The notes: generated by a model not told the origin, from the sequence alone. A DNA stretch of 64,000 nucleotides from Campanula takesimana (GCA_026119855.1 JAOWBW010000086.1:710407-774406), one strand, 5' to 3'. Positions 42,539 to 54,439 are shown, numbered from the stretch's first letter. Made by a program: numbers and translations.

Positions 42539-43375
42539 TGTAACGACCCGAAAACCCGCCTCTATTTTCTTAGTAATAAATATTTAATTATTTATTTATT
42601 GCTTATTTATTTATTTAAATTATTTATTTATTTAAATATTTATGTCTGCATTCACATCTCATAATATTTTTATGACTAGCATTTTAATTGATCAATTGTG
42701 TTAAGTTTGAAGTTGGGGACTTTAGTGTTTGGTTGAGAGATGTTTGGTTGGGGTTTAATTGTTCAAGATTTAAGTAGAGGGGCTTAAGGGTATATTTCTT
42801 TTTGTAATATCTTAACTACTCCCCCTTCCCCCTCACTCTTCTCTGCATTCTTCCCCCCCCCCCTCTCACCCGATTTCTCCCTCTCTCTCCTCCATGGAAA
42901 GTAAGTTTCTCCCTCTCTCCTTCTCTCTTCTTTTTAGTCCTCTTCCTCTCATTGTTTCTCATTTCTCATAAAATGAAACTTGTTTAGATCGTCGATAGGA
43001 TCGTAGAGGGCTAAGAATATTCGAATTCCGTCAACTTTGAGAAAATCCGGGTAAGTTACTTTTCCCCCATTTTTATGCTAAAATGTTCATCTTAGTTTAT
43101 GTAATGCTTTAGTTCATATATATGCCATTTTAGTTGAGTTTGGAACTTATTTGTATTTTTGTTCATCTTTTGTGATTTTGAAATGTTGGGATCAAATCTT
43201 GATTTAGGATTGCTAGATGGTGTTATTTAGGTTCCTTATAGGCTTATATGTTGTTTTGGGTACTTGGGTATGCTAATAGAAGTGTTGGGAATGTTGGGTT
43301 TGATTTGGGTAAAGTTTATGTTTGATTTTGGTAAGAACTTGAAGAACCCGGCTGATTTTCCTCCCAGTCCGTCGA

Positions 43376-43489
43376 CCGGGCGCCCGCCCAGGTTTAGCTA
43401 GGCGCCCGCCCGCCTGTCCTTTTTCCTTCGGCCACCCTACTGCCTAAATGAGCGCCCGCCCGCCCCTTGGCGAGCGCCCGCCCGCCCCT
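43376..43489 (+). promoter_or_regulatory. GC-rich motif array, LARD 5' LTR
   Basis: CGGGCGCCCGCCCAGG (43377-43392), AGGCGCCCGCCCGCC (43400-43414), GAGCGCCCGCCCGCCCC (43450-43466) and GAGCGCCCGCCCGCCCC (43472-43488). It ends about 100 bp before the TATA box. Confidence 0.8.
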
Positions 43490-43586
43490 TTTTCTGGAAA
43501 TCATATTTGTGTTTGTTTAAGACTAGGTTGTATATTTAGTTTGGGTTTTAGAGGCACATGAATTGAGTTTTCTTGTCTTTAAATGT

Positions 43587-43597
43587 TAGGATAGAAG
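43587..43597 (+). promoter_or_regulatory. TATA box of the LARD 5' LTR
   Basis: AGTATATATAGG, the strongest TATA-like element within the first 1.2 kb of the LTR. No transcript data are available. Confidence 0.5.
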
Positions 43598-45608
43598 TAT
43601 ATATAGGTACTCCTAAGATTTAGAACGAAATGAGTGAAATTCGGAGCTAAAACAGGAATTTTTCATAATGTCCGGCCGAACACTTTATAAAAATTGTCCG
43701 TTTTACGCTCAATCTTCCGGAGGCCATAACTTCTTCGTCCAGACTCCGTTTTAGACTTGTAAAATATCGTTGGAAAGATCTTTTCGAGTAATACGCAATG
43801 GTTCTATTGGCCGCATGGTTTCAGATCAGAATGGTTTTATCATTGTTGAGGTTTAAGATCAAGGTGTAGTCTCGGTCTAGGTTCCGTAGTACTATTCTAG
43901 TTGACTTAGTTGGGCACCGTGGAACACTTTAGTAATTAAAATTGGTTCCTTTATGAACAATGGTGTTATTTAATTTGATCAAGTATTGTTTGGGAATGTT
44001 TGGGCATCTTATGATGTGTTCGTGATTGTTCCAATCGAACTGATTTTCGAGTAAGACTTGGTCTAGGTTTTAGGCGATGTCCTATAGTACCTAGAGGGTT
44101 GTTATATAACACCAAAGTGTAGGGTTTAGTCCGGTCGTGATCATGTTATAATAAGGGTAACCTTTTGGATTCGTTTGGGGTGTTTAGAATTGGTTCGTTA
44201 TGGACGGAGGTAAAGCGTGAATTGGCAATTGGGTACTTACGGTTTGATTAACCTTAAGGTGTATTCATTCTGATTTCCTACTTTGGAATTCCAGGTGTGA
44301 TGAGATGGTTGAGTTTATAGTCCTAGTATATCTTTATGAGTAAATGTTTAGGGTCATTTTGGTAATAGTCATTGTGCCATTTGTGAGCGACCGTTTGGGT
44401 TGTGCTCTTTATGATTAACTTGTGGGTATCATATTTAGGATGTATTTGGTACATGCCTTATCTTGGAATCATTATGTTTTAATGGTCAATGTTGTTGGAC
44501 TCTTTTATGAGAAACTCCTTGTGTTTATTGTTGTTGAACTCTTCTTGAGTATTCGTTTGCATCTTCTATGGTGATTAATTGGTATGGTTCCCTACTTTGG
44601 AATCCTTAGTTGTTTACCGTGCTAGTATTTTATTACTTAGCATTTATTTGAAAGTCCAGCTGGTATTTGTGGTTGTGTCGGGCGATGTGAGATATTATGA
44701 TGGCACCGGCCAAATCCATTATGGTATCGACCATTGTTTTGCCCTTATTTTCCTCTTCCAGATCGGCCTTGGTTGAGACGTTTTGGAGCTTGACTTTGTG
44801 GCATAGCTCCCGCCCTTTGTGGCACGTTACTTTGTTATTGGTTCCGGTACCGGGGGTATTCTCTTCAGCTTTTATGCTACTATGAAGAAGGCTTGATGGG
44901 TTGATTGATTGATTGGTCGGTTCTGACCGGGGTTCTCTTCAGTTGTTATACTGCTATTGTTGATTGGTTGATCGGTTGAAGCTGCGCAGCGATTGTTCTA
45001 TCAGTTTGGTGAAACCTTGGCTCAGTATCCTTTGTTACGTGTTTATTTCAGTCTTATGTGCTGCATGATGAGTTAGTCGTTATTTCCAACTGGTATGGGA
45101 CAGTTGGCGATAGGGAGCTTTCTCATTTGTTGTTATGTGATTTACTTGTTCAGTTATATCGTTGATTTGCATGATATTATGCCATGTAGATGCATTTAGT
45201 AACTTACTGAGATTTTATCTCACCCCGTTTCTTGTTTCAAATTGTTTTTCCTTAACCCCCCCCCAGGAAAGCAAGTGGTAGCGTTGTGAGGTCCGTTGTA
45301 CCGGGAATCTTCTGAGCAGGTTGATCGCATTTGGGATAGTTGCCCTTCGGAGCCTTTACGCATTTTATTGTGGGTTCGTAGTCGTTCAGTGTTTTGTATA
45401 TACGGTTGCACTTTGGGTATTTTTGTTAATAGTTGTTCTTGCTTCCGCGTCTGTTTCTAGTCTCCGAGTTATAATCTCGTTGAGGTGTTGCTTGATGGTA
45501 TAGATTTCATAGTTGAATTCACGCGCCCGTGTTTGGTATTTTGTATTTTGGAGATGTATATTATGTAAATTTTATATTTATGGATTTTGAGATTTCCGGG
45601 GCGCGACA

Positions 45609-47710
45609 GTTGGTATCAGAGCAATGGTTTTAGATCTTGAAAGAGAATAAGAACTCTGATATTGAATAGGTTTCAATACTTGGGTGTTATAACTTTGAGC
45701 GGTTTAGAAACTAAGTTTTCTTGGAAGATAAGGTTAAGGTAGAAGTTGGTGGAGTTATGAGTTGTGATGTTGACGTCGAGTGTTCTTCTCTTCTGGTATA
45801 TCAAGTATAAGATTGATATTAATAGTGTTGGTCCCCTTGGGGTGAGTTGGTTTGGGAATCGAGAGTGCAAATCTTATGGCTCGGGCATATCTATTTCGTA
45901 AAGTTGACAACGTTTTGTGCTATGTTCGCCTGATTGTTATCATTCATGGATTTATGTTGAGGTGTATTCTCGAATACGGAACTACGTGATTGTTACTAGT
46001 ATATATGGGATGATTTGGTTATGTCACCTATGCGAGATATTGATGAGTTAAGTGGTATGGTTTAGCTTTCCGTGTGTTACGAATTTCTTGTGTGCCATCG
46101 ATAGGTGGTGAATATTTCTATATTAGTATGTTTGACTTTGTTTAGGATCATACTAAGTATATATAATGTTCAGGTTCTATCTTGAAAGTCAGAAAATCTT
46201 TATTATAAGGTTGTGCTTGGAATTTAGCTTATTCTGTTGGCAATATTAATTTTGAAGTCTTGGGTATAATTTATATTGGGGGCAATATGTCGCTTGATCG
46301 ATAGGGAACTTGGGTTATATGATGAGTTAATATAAGCTACAATACTGATAGGTGGATCGGTGGACATATAGTATCGATTGGGTTAAAAGAGTTAAAGATT
46401 CAATTTTAGCATTTCTTGATAGGAGATGTTTCTTTACTTTTAGTACATCTACGTGAGTGCATCGGAATTGTTTAGTATGAGGGAATACTTAATTTATTAC
46501 GAGTCAGATTAAGAAGTTGAGTTATGATACTTTTGGGATCATTTTAATACATGACTGGAATTGAGTTAAAGCAATACGAGTTATGAGTATATTGTGGAAG
46601 TTATAATCATTAATGATAGTAAGCGCGTTCAGTTTAAAGGACTACACATATTTTGAGAAAGTAAGAAATTCTCGAGCAATATTAAGGGCATTTTGGGTTT
46701 TAGTTAAACAGTTGTCCCTTGGTTCTGAATCTTTTCTTAGTGGCGTTCTCGTTTGGATTAAGGATTTGTAAAGGAAGTTGAGTATAGATACTTGGGCATA
46801 TTAAAGGGTGCTATGATTTCGTATTGGGACGGAGCAGTTTATTGAATATTTCGGATTATCAGTGATCCTTTGTAATATCTTTTAGAGTTGTAAGTTGTAA
46901 TATATTACTATTTATTGAAACAAAGATTGTGAAAATTTCGGATCGTTACAGTTGCTACTTTAATGGCAATCCTCAGAGATATAGTCACGCGGTGAACATT
47001 TGGAGGATGAGAAATTTCTTTAGCTTTTCATAGTTTAAGAAGTTGAGTAAGCTCGAGATGGTTTAATGTTTTGAATTTCTGGATATTTCCTTAGAAAACT
47101 AAGTATGAGGTAATGCAAGTAGTTTGAGAAATTCAAAGATTTTGACTGTATTATGTTTCATCTCATGAGGAAGTGAGTGTGGTAGGGGAATCTCATTTGA
47201 TAGGATAGTTGATGACGGTAAATTTTTGAGTATATCATTGAGTCATTGGGTGACAATAATTGTTAGCCCTATTCCTTCTCTTATTTGTTCGGGTAGTAGT
47301 ATGATTACTTGGGATGATGTCTAGATCGTCAAAGCATACGGGTGAACCGGAAAAGTAAAACTTATGGATACTGATGATTTAAGGGTTGATGGTGAGAGTA
47401 ATGCTAATTAGGATCAAATCAGCTATGTCTCAGAACTGGTGATCAAGTGATAGTCTTGAGAATGTGAAATTTGGTATGAAAGAGGAAGTTAATTTTAGAA
47501 TGATTAATATGAGTATACCTGAGATATGTATGTGATTAATATATATTAGTTTATTTGAGTCGTGGAGACTATGTCTGAAAATTTAGTAGAGTACTCGATT
47601 GAGGTTATGAGTGCTATGGAAGAGTCGATATGTTGTCGCCTCATTATGACCGCGTGTTGTGAAGTTTGATGAGTGAATTCGTGGGCGAATTCTTTTTAAG
47701 GAGGGTAGAT
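45609..47710 (+). other. Non-coding interior of the LARD-like element
   Basis: 2.1 kb between the LTRs. The primer site TGGTATCAGAGC is at 45611-45622, followed by TA-rich sequence with stops in all frames. AAGGAGGGTAGAT at 47698-47710 is the polypurine tract. No gag or pol motif is seen. Confidence 0.8.
45611..45622 (+). other. Primer binding site, tRNA-iMet
   Basis: TGGTATCAGAGC two bases after the LTR. Confidence 0.88.
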
Positions 47711-50700
47711 TGTAACGACCCGAAAACCCGCCTCTATTTTCTTAGTGATAAATATTTAATTATTTATTTATGGCTTATTTATTTATTTAAATATTTATGT
47801 GTGCATTCACATCTCATAATATTTTTATGACTAGCATTTTAATTGATCAATTGTGTTAAGTTTGAAGTTGGGGACTTTAGTGTTTGGTTGAGAGATGTTT
47901 GGTTGGGGTTTAATTGTTCAAGATTTAAGTAGAGGGGCTTAAGGGTATATTTCTTTTGTAATATCTTAACTACTCCCCCTTCCCCCTCACTCTTCTCTGC
48001 ATTCTTCCCCCCCTCTCACCCGATTTCTCCCTCTCTCTGCTCCATGGAAAGTAAGTTTCTCCCTCTCTCCTCCTCTCTTCTTTTTAGTCCTCTTCCTCTC
48101 ATTGTTTCTCATTTCTCATAAAATGAAACTTGTTTAGATCGTCGATAGGATCGTAGAGGGCTAAGAATATTCGAATTCCGTCAACTTTGAGAAAATCCGG
48201 GTAAGTTACTTTTCCCTCATTTTTATGCTAAAATGTTCATCTTAGTTTATGTAATGCTTTAGTTCATATATATGCCATTTTGGTTGAGTGTGGAACTTAT
48301 TTGTATTTTTGTTCATCTTTTGTGATTTTGAAATGTTGGGATCAAATCTTGATTTAGGATTGCTAGATGGTGTTATTTAGGTTCATTATAGGCTTATATG
48401 TTGTTTTGGGTACTTGGGTATGCTAATAGAAGTGTTGGGAATGTTGGGTTTGATTTGGGTAAGGTTTATGTTTGATTTTGGTAAGAACTTGAAGAACCCG
48501 GCTGATTTTCCTCCCAGTCCGTCGACCGGGCGCCCGCCCAGGTTTAGCTAGGCGCCCGCCCGCCTATCCTTTTTCCTTCGGCCAGCCTACTGCCTAAATG
48601 AGCGCCCGCCCGCCCGCCCCTTTTTCTGGAAATCATATTTGTGTTTGTTTAAGACTAGGTTGTATTTTTAGTTTGGGTTTTAGAGGCACATGAATTGAGT
48701 TTTCTTGTCTTTAAATGTTAGGATAGAAGTATATATAGGTACTCCTAAGATTTAGAACGAAAGGAGTGAAATTCGGAGCTAAAACAGAGATTTTTCATAA
48801 TGTCCGGCCGAACACTTTATAAAAATTGTCCGTTTTACGCTCAATCTTCCGGAGGCCATAACTTCTTCGTCCGGACTCCGTTTTAGACGTGTAAACTATC
48901 GTTGGAAAGATATTTTCGAGTACTACGCAATGGTTCTATTGGACGCATGGTTCCAGATCATAATGATTGTATCATTGTTAAGGTTTAAGATCAAGGTGTA
49001 GTCTCGGTCTAGGTTCCGTAGTACTATTCTAGTTGACTTAGTTGGGCACCGTGGAACACTTTAGTAATTAAAATTGGTTCCTTTGTGAACAATGGTGTTA
49101 TGTAATTTGATCAAGTATTTTTTGGGAATGTTTGGGCATCTTATGATGTGTTCGTGATTGTTCCAATCGAACTGATTTTCGAGTAAGACTTGGTCTAGGT
49201 TTTAGGCGATGTCCTATAGTACCTAGAGGGTTGTTATTGAACACCAAAGTGTAGGGTTTAGTCCGGTCGTGATCATGTTCTAATAAGGGTAACCTTTTGG
49301 ATTCGTTTGGGGTGTTTAGAGTTGGTTCGTTATGGACGGAGGTAAAGCGTGAATTGGCAATTGGGTACTTACGGTTTGATTAACCTTAAGGTGTATTCAT
49401 TCTGATTTCCTACTTTGGAATTCCAGGTGTGATGAGATGGTTGAGTTCATAGTCCTAGTATATCTTTATGAGTAAATGTTTAGGGTCATTTTGCTAATAG
49501 TCATTGTGCCATTTGTGAGCGACCGTTTGGGTTGTGCTCTTTATGATTAACTTGTGGGTATCATATTTAAGATGTATTTGGTACGTGCCTTATCTTGGAA
49601 TCATTATGTTTTAATGGTCAATGTTGTTGGACTCTTTTATGAGAAACTCCTTGTGTTTATTGTTGTTGAACTCTTCTTGAGTATTCGTTTGCATCTTCTA
49701 TGGTGATTAATTGGTATGGTTCCCTACTTTGGAATCCTTAGTTGTTTACCGTGCTAGTATTTTATTACTTAGCATTTATTTGAAAGTCCAGCTGGTATTT
49801 GTGGTTATGTCGGGCGATGTGAGATATTGTGATGGCACCGGCCAAATCCATTATGGTGTCGACCATTGTTTTGCCCTTATTTTCCTCTTCCAGATCGGCC
49901 TTGGTTGAGACGTTTTGGAGCTTGACTTTGTGGCATAGCTCCCGCCCTTTGTGGCACGTTACTTTGTTATTGGTTCCGGTACCGGGGGTATTCTCTTCAG
50001 CTTTTATGCTACTATGAAGATGGCTTGATGGGTTGATTGATTGATTGGTCGGTTCTGACCGGGGTTCTCTTCAGTTGTTATACTGCTATTGTTGATTGGT
50101 TGATCGGTTGAAGCTGCGCAGCGATTGTTCTATCAGTTTGGTGAAACCTTGGCTCAATATCCTTTGTTACGTGTTTATTTCAGTCTTATGTGTTGCATGA
50201 TGATTTAATCGTTATTTCCAACTGGTATGGGACAGTTGGCGATAGGGAGCTTTCTCATTTGTTGTTATGTGATTTACTTATTCAGTTATATCGTTGATTT
50301 GCATGATATTATGCCATGTAGATGCATTTAGTAACTTACTGAGATTTTATCTCACCCCGTTTCTTGTTTCAAATTGTTTTTCCTTAACCCCCCCCCTAGG
50401 AAAGCAAGTGGTAGCGTTGTGAGGTCCGTTGTAGCGGGAATCTTTTGAGCAGGTTGATCGGATTTGGGATAGTTGCCCTTCGGAGCCTTTACTCATTTTA
50501 TTGTGGGTTCGTAGTCGTTCAGTGTTTTGTATATACGGTTGCACTTTGGGTATTTTTGTTAATAGTTGTTCTTGCTTCCGCGTCTGTTTCTAGTCTCTGA
50601 GTTATAATCTCGTTGAGGTGTTGCTTGACGGTATAGATTTCATAGTTGAATTCACGCGCCCGTGTTTGGTATTTTGTATTTTGGAGATGTATATTATGTA

Positions 50701-50741
50701 AATTTTATATTTATGGATTTTGAGATTTCCGGGGCGCGACA
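47711..50741 (+). repeat. 3' LTR of the LARD-like element
   Basis: 3031 bp. It differs from the 5' LTR by scattered substitutions and small indels, including loss of one motif unit near 48601. Confidence 0.93.
48526..48621 (+). promoter_or_regulatory. GC-rich motif array, LARD 3' LTR
   Basis: As in the 5' LTR, but the two last units are fused into CCCGCCCGCCCGCCCC (48605-48620). On the minus strand that is four G-runs with one-base loops, a classic G-quadruplex pattern. Confidence 0.8.
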
Positions 50742-50746
50742 AGTAT

Positions 50747-51589
50747 ACTCATTTAGGGATACTTTCATTTATTTTCCCGTCCCATGAATAATAGTATAAA
50801 TTTTATAATATACTTATTTAACATTTAACTCAAGTTAATATTTTACCGTCCCACGAGTAGGAGTATTCTTTCAAACACTTATACTAACATTCTCAGGTAT
50901 ATAAACATACTCCATATACATCCTTGCATACAAACCAAATCACTTACCCAGTATAATTATACTCCTTTTGTCCCAAATAAACAAGTATCACAAATAAATT
51001 ATTTTCACAATAATTTCACCACATATCACACATATAGCAAATATATGACCATTTTACTATTTAAGGGGAATTAGTAACTTACCTATTTCTGGAAAAAGTA
51101 TCGCTGAAATAAGTTTTGTTCGGGTAGAAATGACCTATTCAACGCCCTGATCATTTTTATATAATTAGATTTTAAAACGGATAAGTAGATAAAAAGAATT
51201 AAATCGAAATAGGTTGAACTTACCTTTTTCTCCTAACCCTAAGAAAGTACGAGAGAGTTGCAGAACACAAAATGAAACACAGAGAAAGAAAAGAAAGAAG
51301 GAGAAGTTATACTAAAGTTTTTTTACCCAAAAATAACATTTTGGTCATTCAAGTTTCATTTTTAACACTTAAGCCCCTAAAGTTACATTTTCACAAAGGA
51401 CCCTAAAGTTTCAACTTAATCATTTAACTCCTTTAACCTTTATTACTACTAACTAAATAAATAACACAAATAATCAAGTAAGATATGCAAATCATAAAAT
51501 ATGATGCAACACATAAAATGCACATATAATGTAAAATTAAAATTCCCAAAAATATAAAATAAATAGGGACGGGTTTTGGGGTCGTTACA
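50747..51589 (-). repeat. Tekay 3' LTR, proximal piece
   Basis: Starts (minus sense) TGTAACGACCCC at 51589 and is cut by the LARD element at 50746. Contains repeated CCGTCCCA-type words on both sides of the insertion (42496, 50785, 50848). Confidence 0.82.
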
Positions 51590-51606
51590 ATCACTCCCCC
51601 TTAAAG
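51590..51606 (-). other. Polypurine tract of the Tekay element
   Basis: The minus strand reads TTAAGGGGGAGTGAT immediately before the LTR, typical for Tekay elements. Confidence 0.75.
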
Positions 51607-51639
51607 AAAATTCATCCCGAATTTTAGAATAACTTACCA

Positions 51640-51885
51640 AACGAATCAAACAACCAAAGATATTTCCTTTCCATTTTGTCCCGAAGCTCCCAAGTAGATT
51701 CTTCCACATTATGGTTCCTCCATACAACTCAAGCAAAATGAATACTCTTATTTCTCAATTCTCGAATTCTAGAATCAATCACTTGAACTGAATGCTTCTC
51801 CTAAGACTTACTCGATTCAATATCCTCTAAAACTTTAGACATACATGAGAAAAATCATAAACAGATTTGCGTAACATCGACACAT
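51640..51885 (-). pseudogene. Tekay chromodomain and pol C-terminus
   Basis: Minus-strand frames give FHVSMLRKSVYD next to the Tat insertion, then VIDSRIRELRNKSI, and then VVWRNHNVEESTWELRDKME, the chromodomain hallmark of Tekay/Del integrases. Single-base changes and a TGA before VVWRN break it. Everything upstream is cut off by the Tat LTR at 51891. Confidence 0.78.
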
Positions 51886-52144
51886 GGAACTGTAGATACC
51901 CCAGGAGGAGCCCACGACTTTAGGCTAGAGCGCGCGGAGTTTGTCTTAGGATGTTGTAGACACCCCGCCTTGGACCGCTCACCCCGATTGCACATTTGAT
52001 CTTGTGTTTCTCCCCCATTTAAGTGTTTCTCGTTAGTTTCTGTCACTTTCGTTAAGTTCCTGACTGACTTCGTTAAGTCCAGGGACTAAACTGAATAACA
52101 GGGCTGACTTTCTAGTCCATTCTGTCAAAATTGCCTTCTCTGAG

Positions 52145-52218
52145 TCGCGCGCCTCCGACAGGAGGAGCCAGACGCGCGCGCCTCCCGCCTCCAAAGCAGG
52201 AAGCGCGCGCCTCTGGGC
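52145..52218 (+). promoter_or_regulatory. GC-rich motif array, Tat LTR
   Basis: GTCGCGCGCCTCC (52144-52156), ACGCGCGCGCCTCCCGCC (52172-52189) and AAGCGCGCGCCTCTGG (52201-52216). The words use GCGCGCGCC where other elements use GGCGCCCGCC. About 113 bp upstream of the TATA box. Confidence 0.72.
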
Positions 52219-52331
52219 GTCAGTTACAGATTTCTGGCCAGGATTCTCTCCCTTGCTCAATTTACAGGATTTTGCCCGGGAATGATTTCTTGGTGACTGA
52301 GTTTTGGCACTAAAAACACCTCTCTTTCACC

Positions 52332-52341
52332 TATAAAAACC
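52332..52341 (+). promoter_or_regulatory. TATA box of the Tat LTR
   Basis: CTATAAAAACCC. The sense strand then has about 600 bp of R and U5 before the LTR end. Confidence 0.6.
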
Positions 52342-52948
52342 CCCCCTTTACCTCCATTCTTGAGGACCTTGGATCTTTTACTCTAAAATCTTACACTTTC
52401 AACAAAGAAGCCAAATTTCTTACCTTCAAGGCATTTCCAAAGGCATTCATCAAGAAGTGTTTTGAAGTCTCTCGAAGACTAGGTAAAACCCATTTCCTTC
52501 CTCTTCTCGACTTCATCTCTTTTCTCTTTCTTTTTGTTTTATCAAAGTGCAATCACCCAAATCATTTTGGGACATGACTCTAATGATCACCTCATCTCAT
52601 TGAGGTTGGTTAAAGAGTTATCTCCTACATCCCAAACTCTATTTCAAAACCCCCTTTTATGATTTAAAGAAGAAGAAGAAGAAAAACATTTATCATTCAT
52701 GTAGATTTTGATCAAGCAAGACCAACTTTAGTTGGGCGAGATGGGTGTTTCGGTACTTCCCATCTCGTAATCTAACCCCCGAACCTCAAAACAAAGAATC
52801 TCTGTTTTCGTAATCAAACTTAGGCTATTATCAATAGGTTTTTCTTATGTTCCTCAAAACATAGGTGGCGACTCTAAAAACAAGTTAGACATCCTAGGAC
52901 AACTCACGCGCTCTAGCCTAAAGCCGTGGCTCCCCGGGGTATCTACAG

Positions 52949-52966
52949 TGGCGACTCCGCTGGGGA
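52949..52966 (+). other. Tat primer binding site
   Basis: TGGCGACTCCGCTGGGGA one base after the LTR, the form typical for Tat/Ogre elements. The tRNA (often given as Arg) is not checked here. Confidence 0.82.
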
Positions 52967-53965
52967 GTTTTGAGGGTTAAACTTGCATTCTGATCAAAAT
53001 TTACATCTTTTCTGGGTATTCTGATTCCTGATGGGGGAGGCGCGCGCGTCTGGCCTCTTCAGCCTAAGGCGCGCGCATCCCGCATCAAAGACCAGAATCG
53101 CCCGCTTCCTCATGTTCTTCATTTTCTTCTTCTACTGTTCTCCACTAATCATTTCTGCAGGGGTTACAATATGCACATAGGACCAGGGCAATCCCCTGAG
53201 TCCAAAATCTGAAAATCTGACAGGTGTGACCAGAAGCGCGCGCCTCCTAATAGCATTGCGCCACGCGCGCGCATCCCGTATCAACACTCAGAGGCGCACG
53301 CTTCTGGGTTGGTTCCCAGAACAGAAACAGGTCTCAGAACAGGGCAGTGTGATGGGGGTGTGGGCACAGTTGCCTGCATCAGAACAGAATTGAACCTTCA
53401 GACTGTTTTAATTTTTGTGTTTTATTTTATCGGTCACACGGGTGATTCGAAAGTTGTAATTATGTGCTTATTTGTTTTTTTTTTCTTTCTTAAAAATATA
53501 AAAAAATATTTTTGTCACTTGTTAGACCTCACACTACATGCACATATTCCTATGAACTGCTCACTATCGAGTCGCACAAGTCCAACCCCAAACCCGTCGA
53601 GGCCCGTCCTAGAAAGTTTCAAGCTCCACTCGACCTTGGCTCTTTCGAAGCGGTAAACCTCAGCCCGTGGCGTAGTTCAAGACTACATGCCGGGGGTGAC
53701 CTTTGAGCCTTATATTCAAGCCGAGCACAAGCCACACAATTCTAGTTAGGGTCTAACACTCCGTGACTCAAGTCGGTTTTCCATGTACCGAGATTTCCCT
53801 AAACTAATGTCTTCAAATCATACATGCCAACTTGTTGAAACGGACGCAATAAAAATCCGTCCCCAAAAGTGGTTATTTCGGACGAAAATAAAAATCTGTC
53901 CCCGCATGTATGCTTTACTACATTAATTTAGTTTAATCCCGATACATGTAGGATTCACAAACGCG
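52967..53965 (+). other. Tat leader with two GC-rich clusters
   Basis: No convincing gene. GC clusters at 53038-53094 and 53236-53305. The open frame at 53309-53656 has no family features. The segment 53353-53384 resembles, inverted, 63128-63153. Confidence 0.6.
53038..53305 (+). repeat. GC-rich words in the Tat leader
   Basis: GAGGCGCGCGCGTCTGG (53038-53054), AGGCGCGCGCATCCCGC (53065-53081), AGAAGCGCGCGCCTCC (53232-53247), ACGCGCGCGCATCCCG (53263-53278) and AGGCGCACGCTTCTGG (53292-53307). The phrase GCGCGCGCATCCC also occurs at 62819-62831. Confidence 0.6.
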
Positions 53966-54337
53966 ATGGAATCCGATGAGTATATGGGACCGCGAGATGG
54001 TCTATATACTAGTGTGACGATTCCATTATTTTCTAGATACCCCCCAAAAAAAGGACCACGTCCTTCCGACTTTGTAAATAAAAAAAAAAGAGTCTTTTCT
54101 TATGTGGTTCGAGTCGTGTGCCCAACTGTGTGTTCTAAGCCTCTTCATGGACCGCAAGTGTTACTCAAGACTGACAAGGGCCTCTTCTGCAATATAGGTT
54201 CAATTGGTACTTACAGAGTCTACCGGGATTCGGCAAATCGGTTAGTCCGTGAAGAGATCACTCCAACAGCTCCTACATCAACCATGACCGGCAGCAGCAA
54301 CACCATGTCTCTCAAACAGCTTTCAACCATGGTCTAA
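53966..54337 (+). CDS. Probable N-terminus of the Tat gag
   Basis: 123 codons from an ATG 1 kb downstream of the primer site. It ends at TAA (54335-54337) but is in the same frame as the long polyprotein that resumes after it: TMV, stop, LLQEQVSTLNKEAH. A C to T change in a CAA codon would explain the stop. The peptide has a basic middle (KKGPRPSDFVNKKKR) and serine/threonine-rich end. No known domain. It could also be a separate small leader protein; the shared frame favours gag. Confidence 0.6.
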   Translation: MESDEYMGPRDGLYTSVTIPLFSRYPPKKGPRPSDFVNKKKRVFSYVVRVVCPTVCSKPLHGPQVLLKTDKGLFCNIGSIGTYRVYRDSANRLVREEITPTAPTSTMTGSSNTMSLKQLSTMV

Positions 54338-54439
54338 CTCCTCCAAGAGCAAGTCTCCACCCTTAATAAGGAGGCACACAGCAAAGACGACATTTGGCAA
54401 TCCCACCTCGACAGCCAAAGGGAGGCCCACGAGGCCGAG

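Larger units (their letters stand above)
42539..45608 (+). repeat. 5' LTR of the LARD-like element
   Basis: 3070 bp. Motif array 43376-43489, TATA box 43587-43597. It contains many short open frames (such as 44579-44776) that recur at the same offset in the partner and are not genes. Confidence 0.93.
42539..50741 (+). mobile_element. Large non-coding LTR element (LARD-like), Tekay-related
   Basis: 8203 bp with LTRs 42539-45608 (3070 bp) and 47711-50741 (3031 bp), duplication AGTAT (42534-42538, 50742-50746), primer site at 45611, purine tract before 47711. The 2.1-kb interior has no gag or pol. The LTR ends (TGTAACGACCCG / GGGGCGCGACA) are of Tekay type and the LTR shares stretches with the chromovirus it sits in. 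It needs the proteins of an autonomous relative to move. Confidence 0.93.
41042..51890 (-). mobile_element. Tekay chromovirus, 3' part, itself split
   Basis: Minus-strand 3' LTR in two pieces (41042-42538 and 50747-51589, about 2340 bp together), ending GGGGCGCGACA and starting TGTAACGACCCC in the sense direction. The LTR is interrupted by a related element at 42539-50741. Right of it are a polypurine tract and the last ~300 bp of pol with a chromodomain, up to 51890, where a Tat element begins. Its left end lies in a Copia integrase. The 5' half is outside the window. Confidence 0.85.
51891..52947 (+). repeat. 5' LTR of the Tat element
   Basis: 1057 bp, TGTAGATACCCC to GGGGTATCTACA. The outer ~62 bp on each side (51891-51953, 52885-52947) are imperfect inverted repeats, including TTTAGGCTAGAGCGCG on one side and its complement on the other. 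TATA box at 52332. Motif array 52145-52218. Confidence 0.88.

Noticed and set aside
44579..50544. Repeated small open frames (44579-44885, 49711-50017, 45220, 50347) as duplicated genes
   Set aside because: They are the same LTR sequence occurring twice in the LARD element, with no protein-like composition.
53309..53706. Gene in the Tat leader (two overlapping frames)
   Set aside because: No recognisable domain, a hydrophobic stretch from a T-rich tract, and a position in the untranslated leader.
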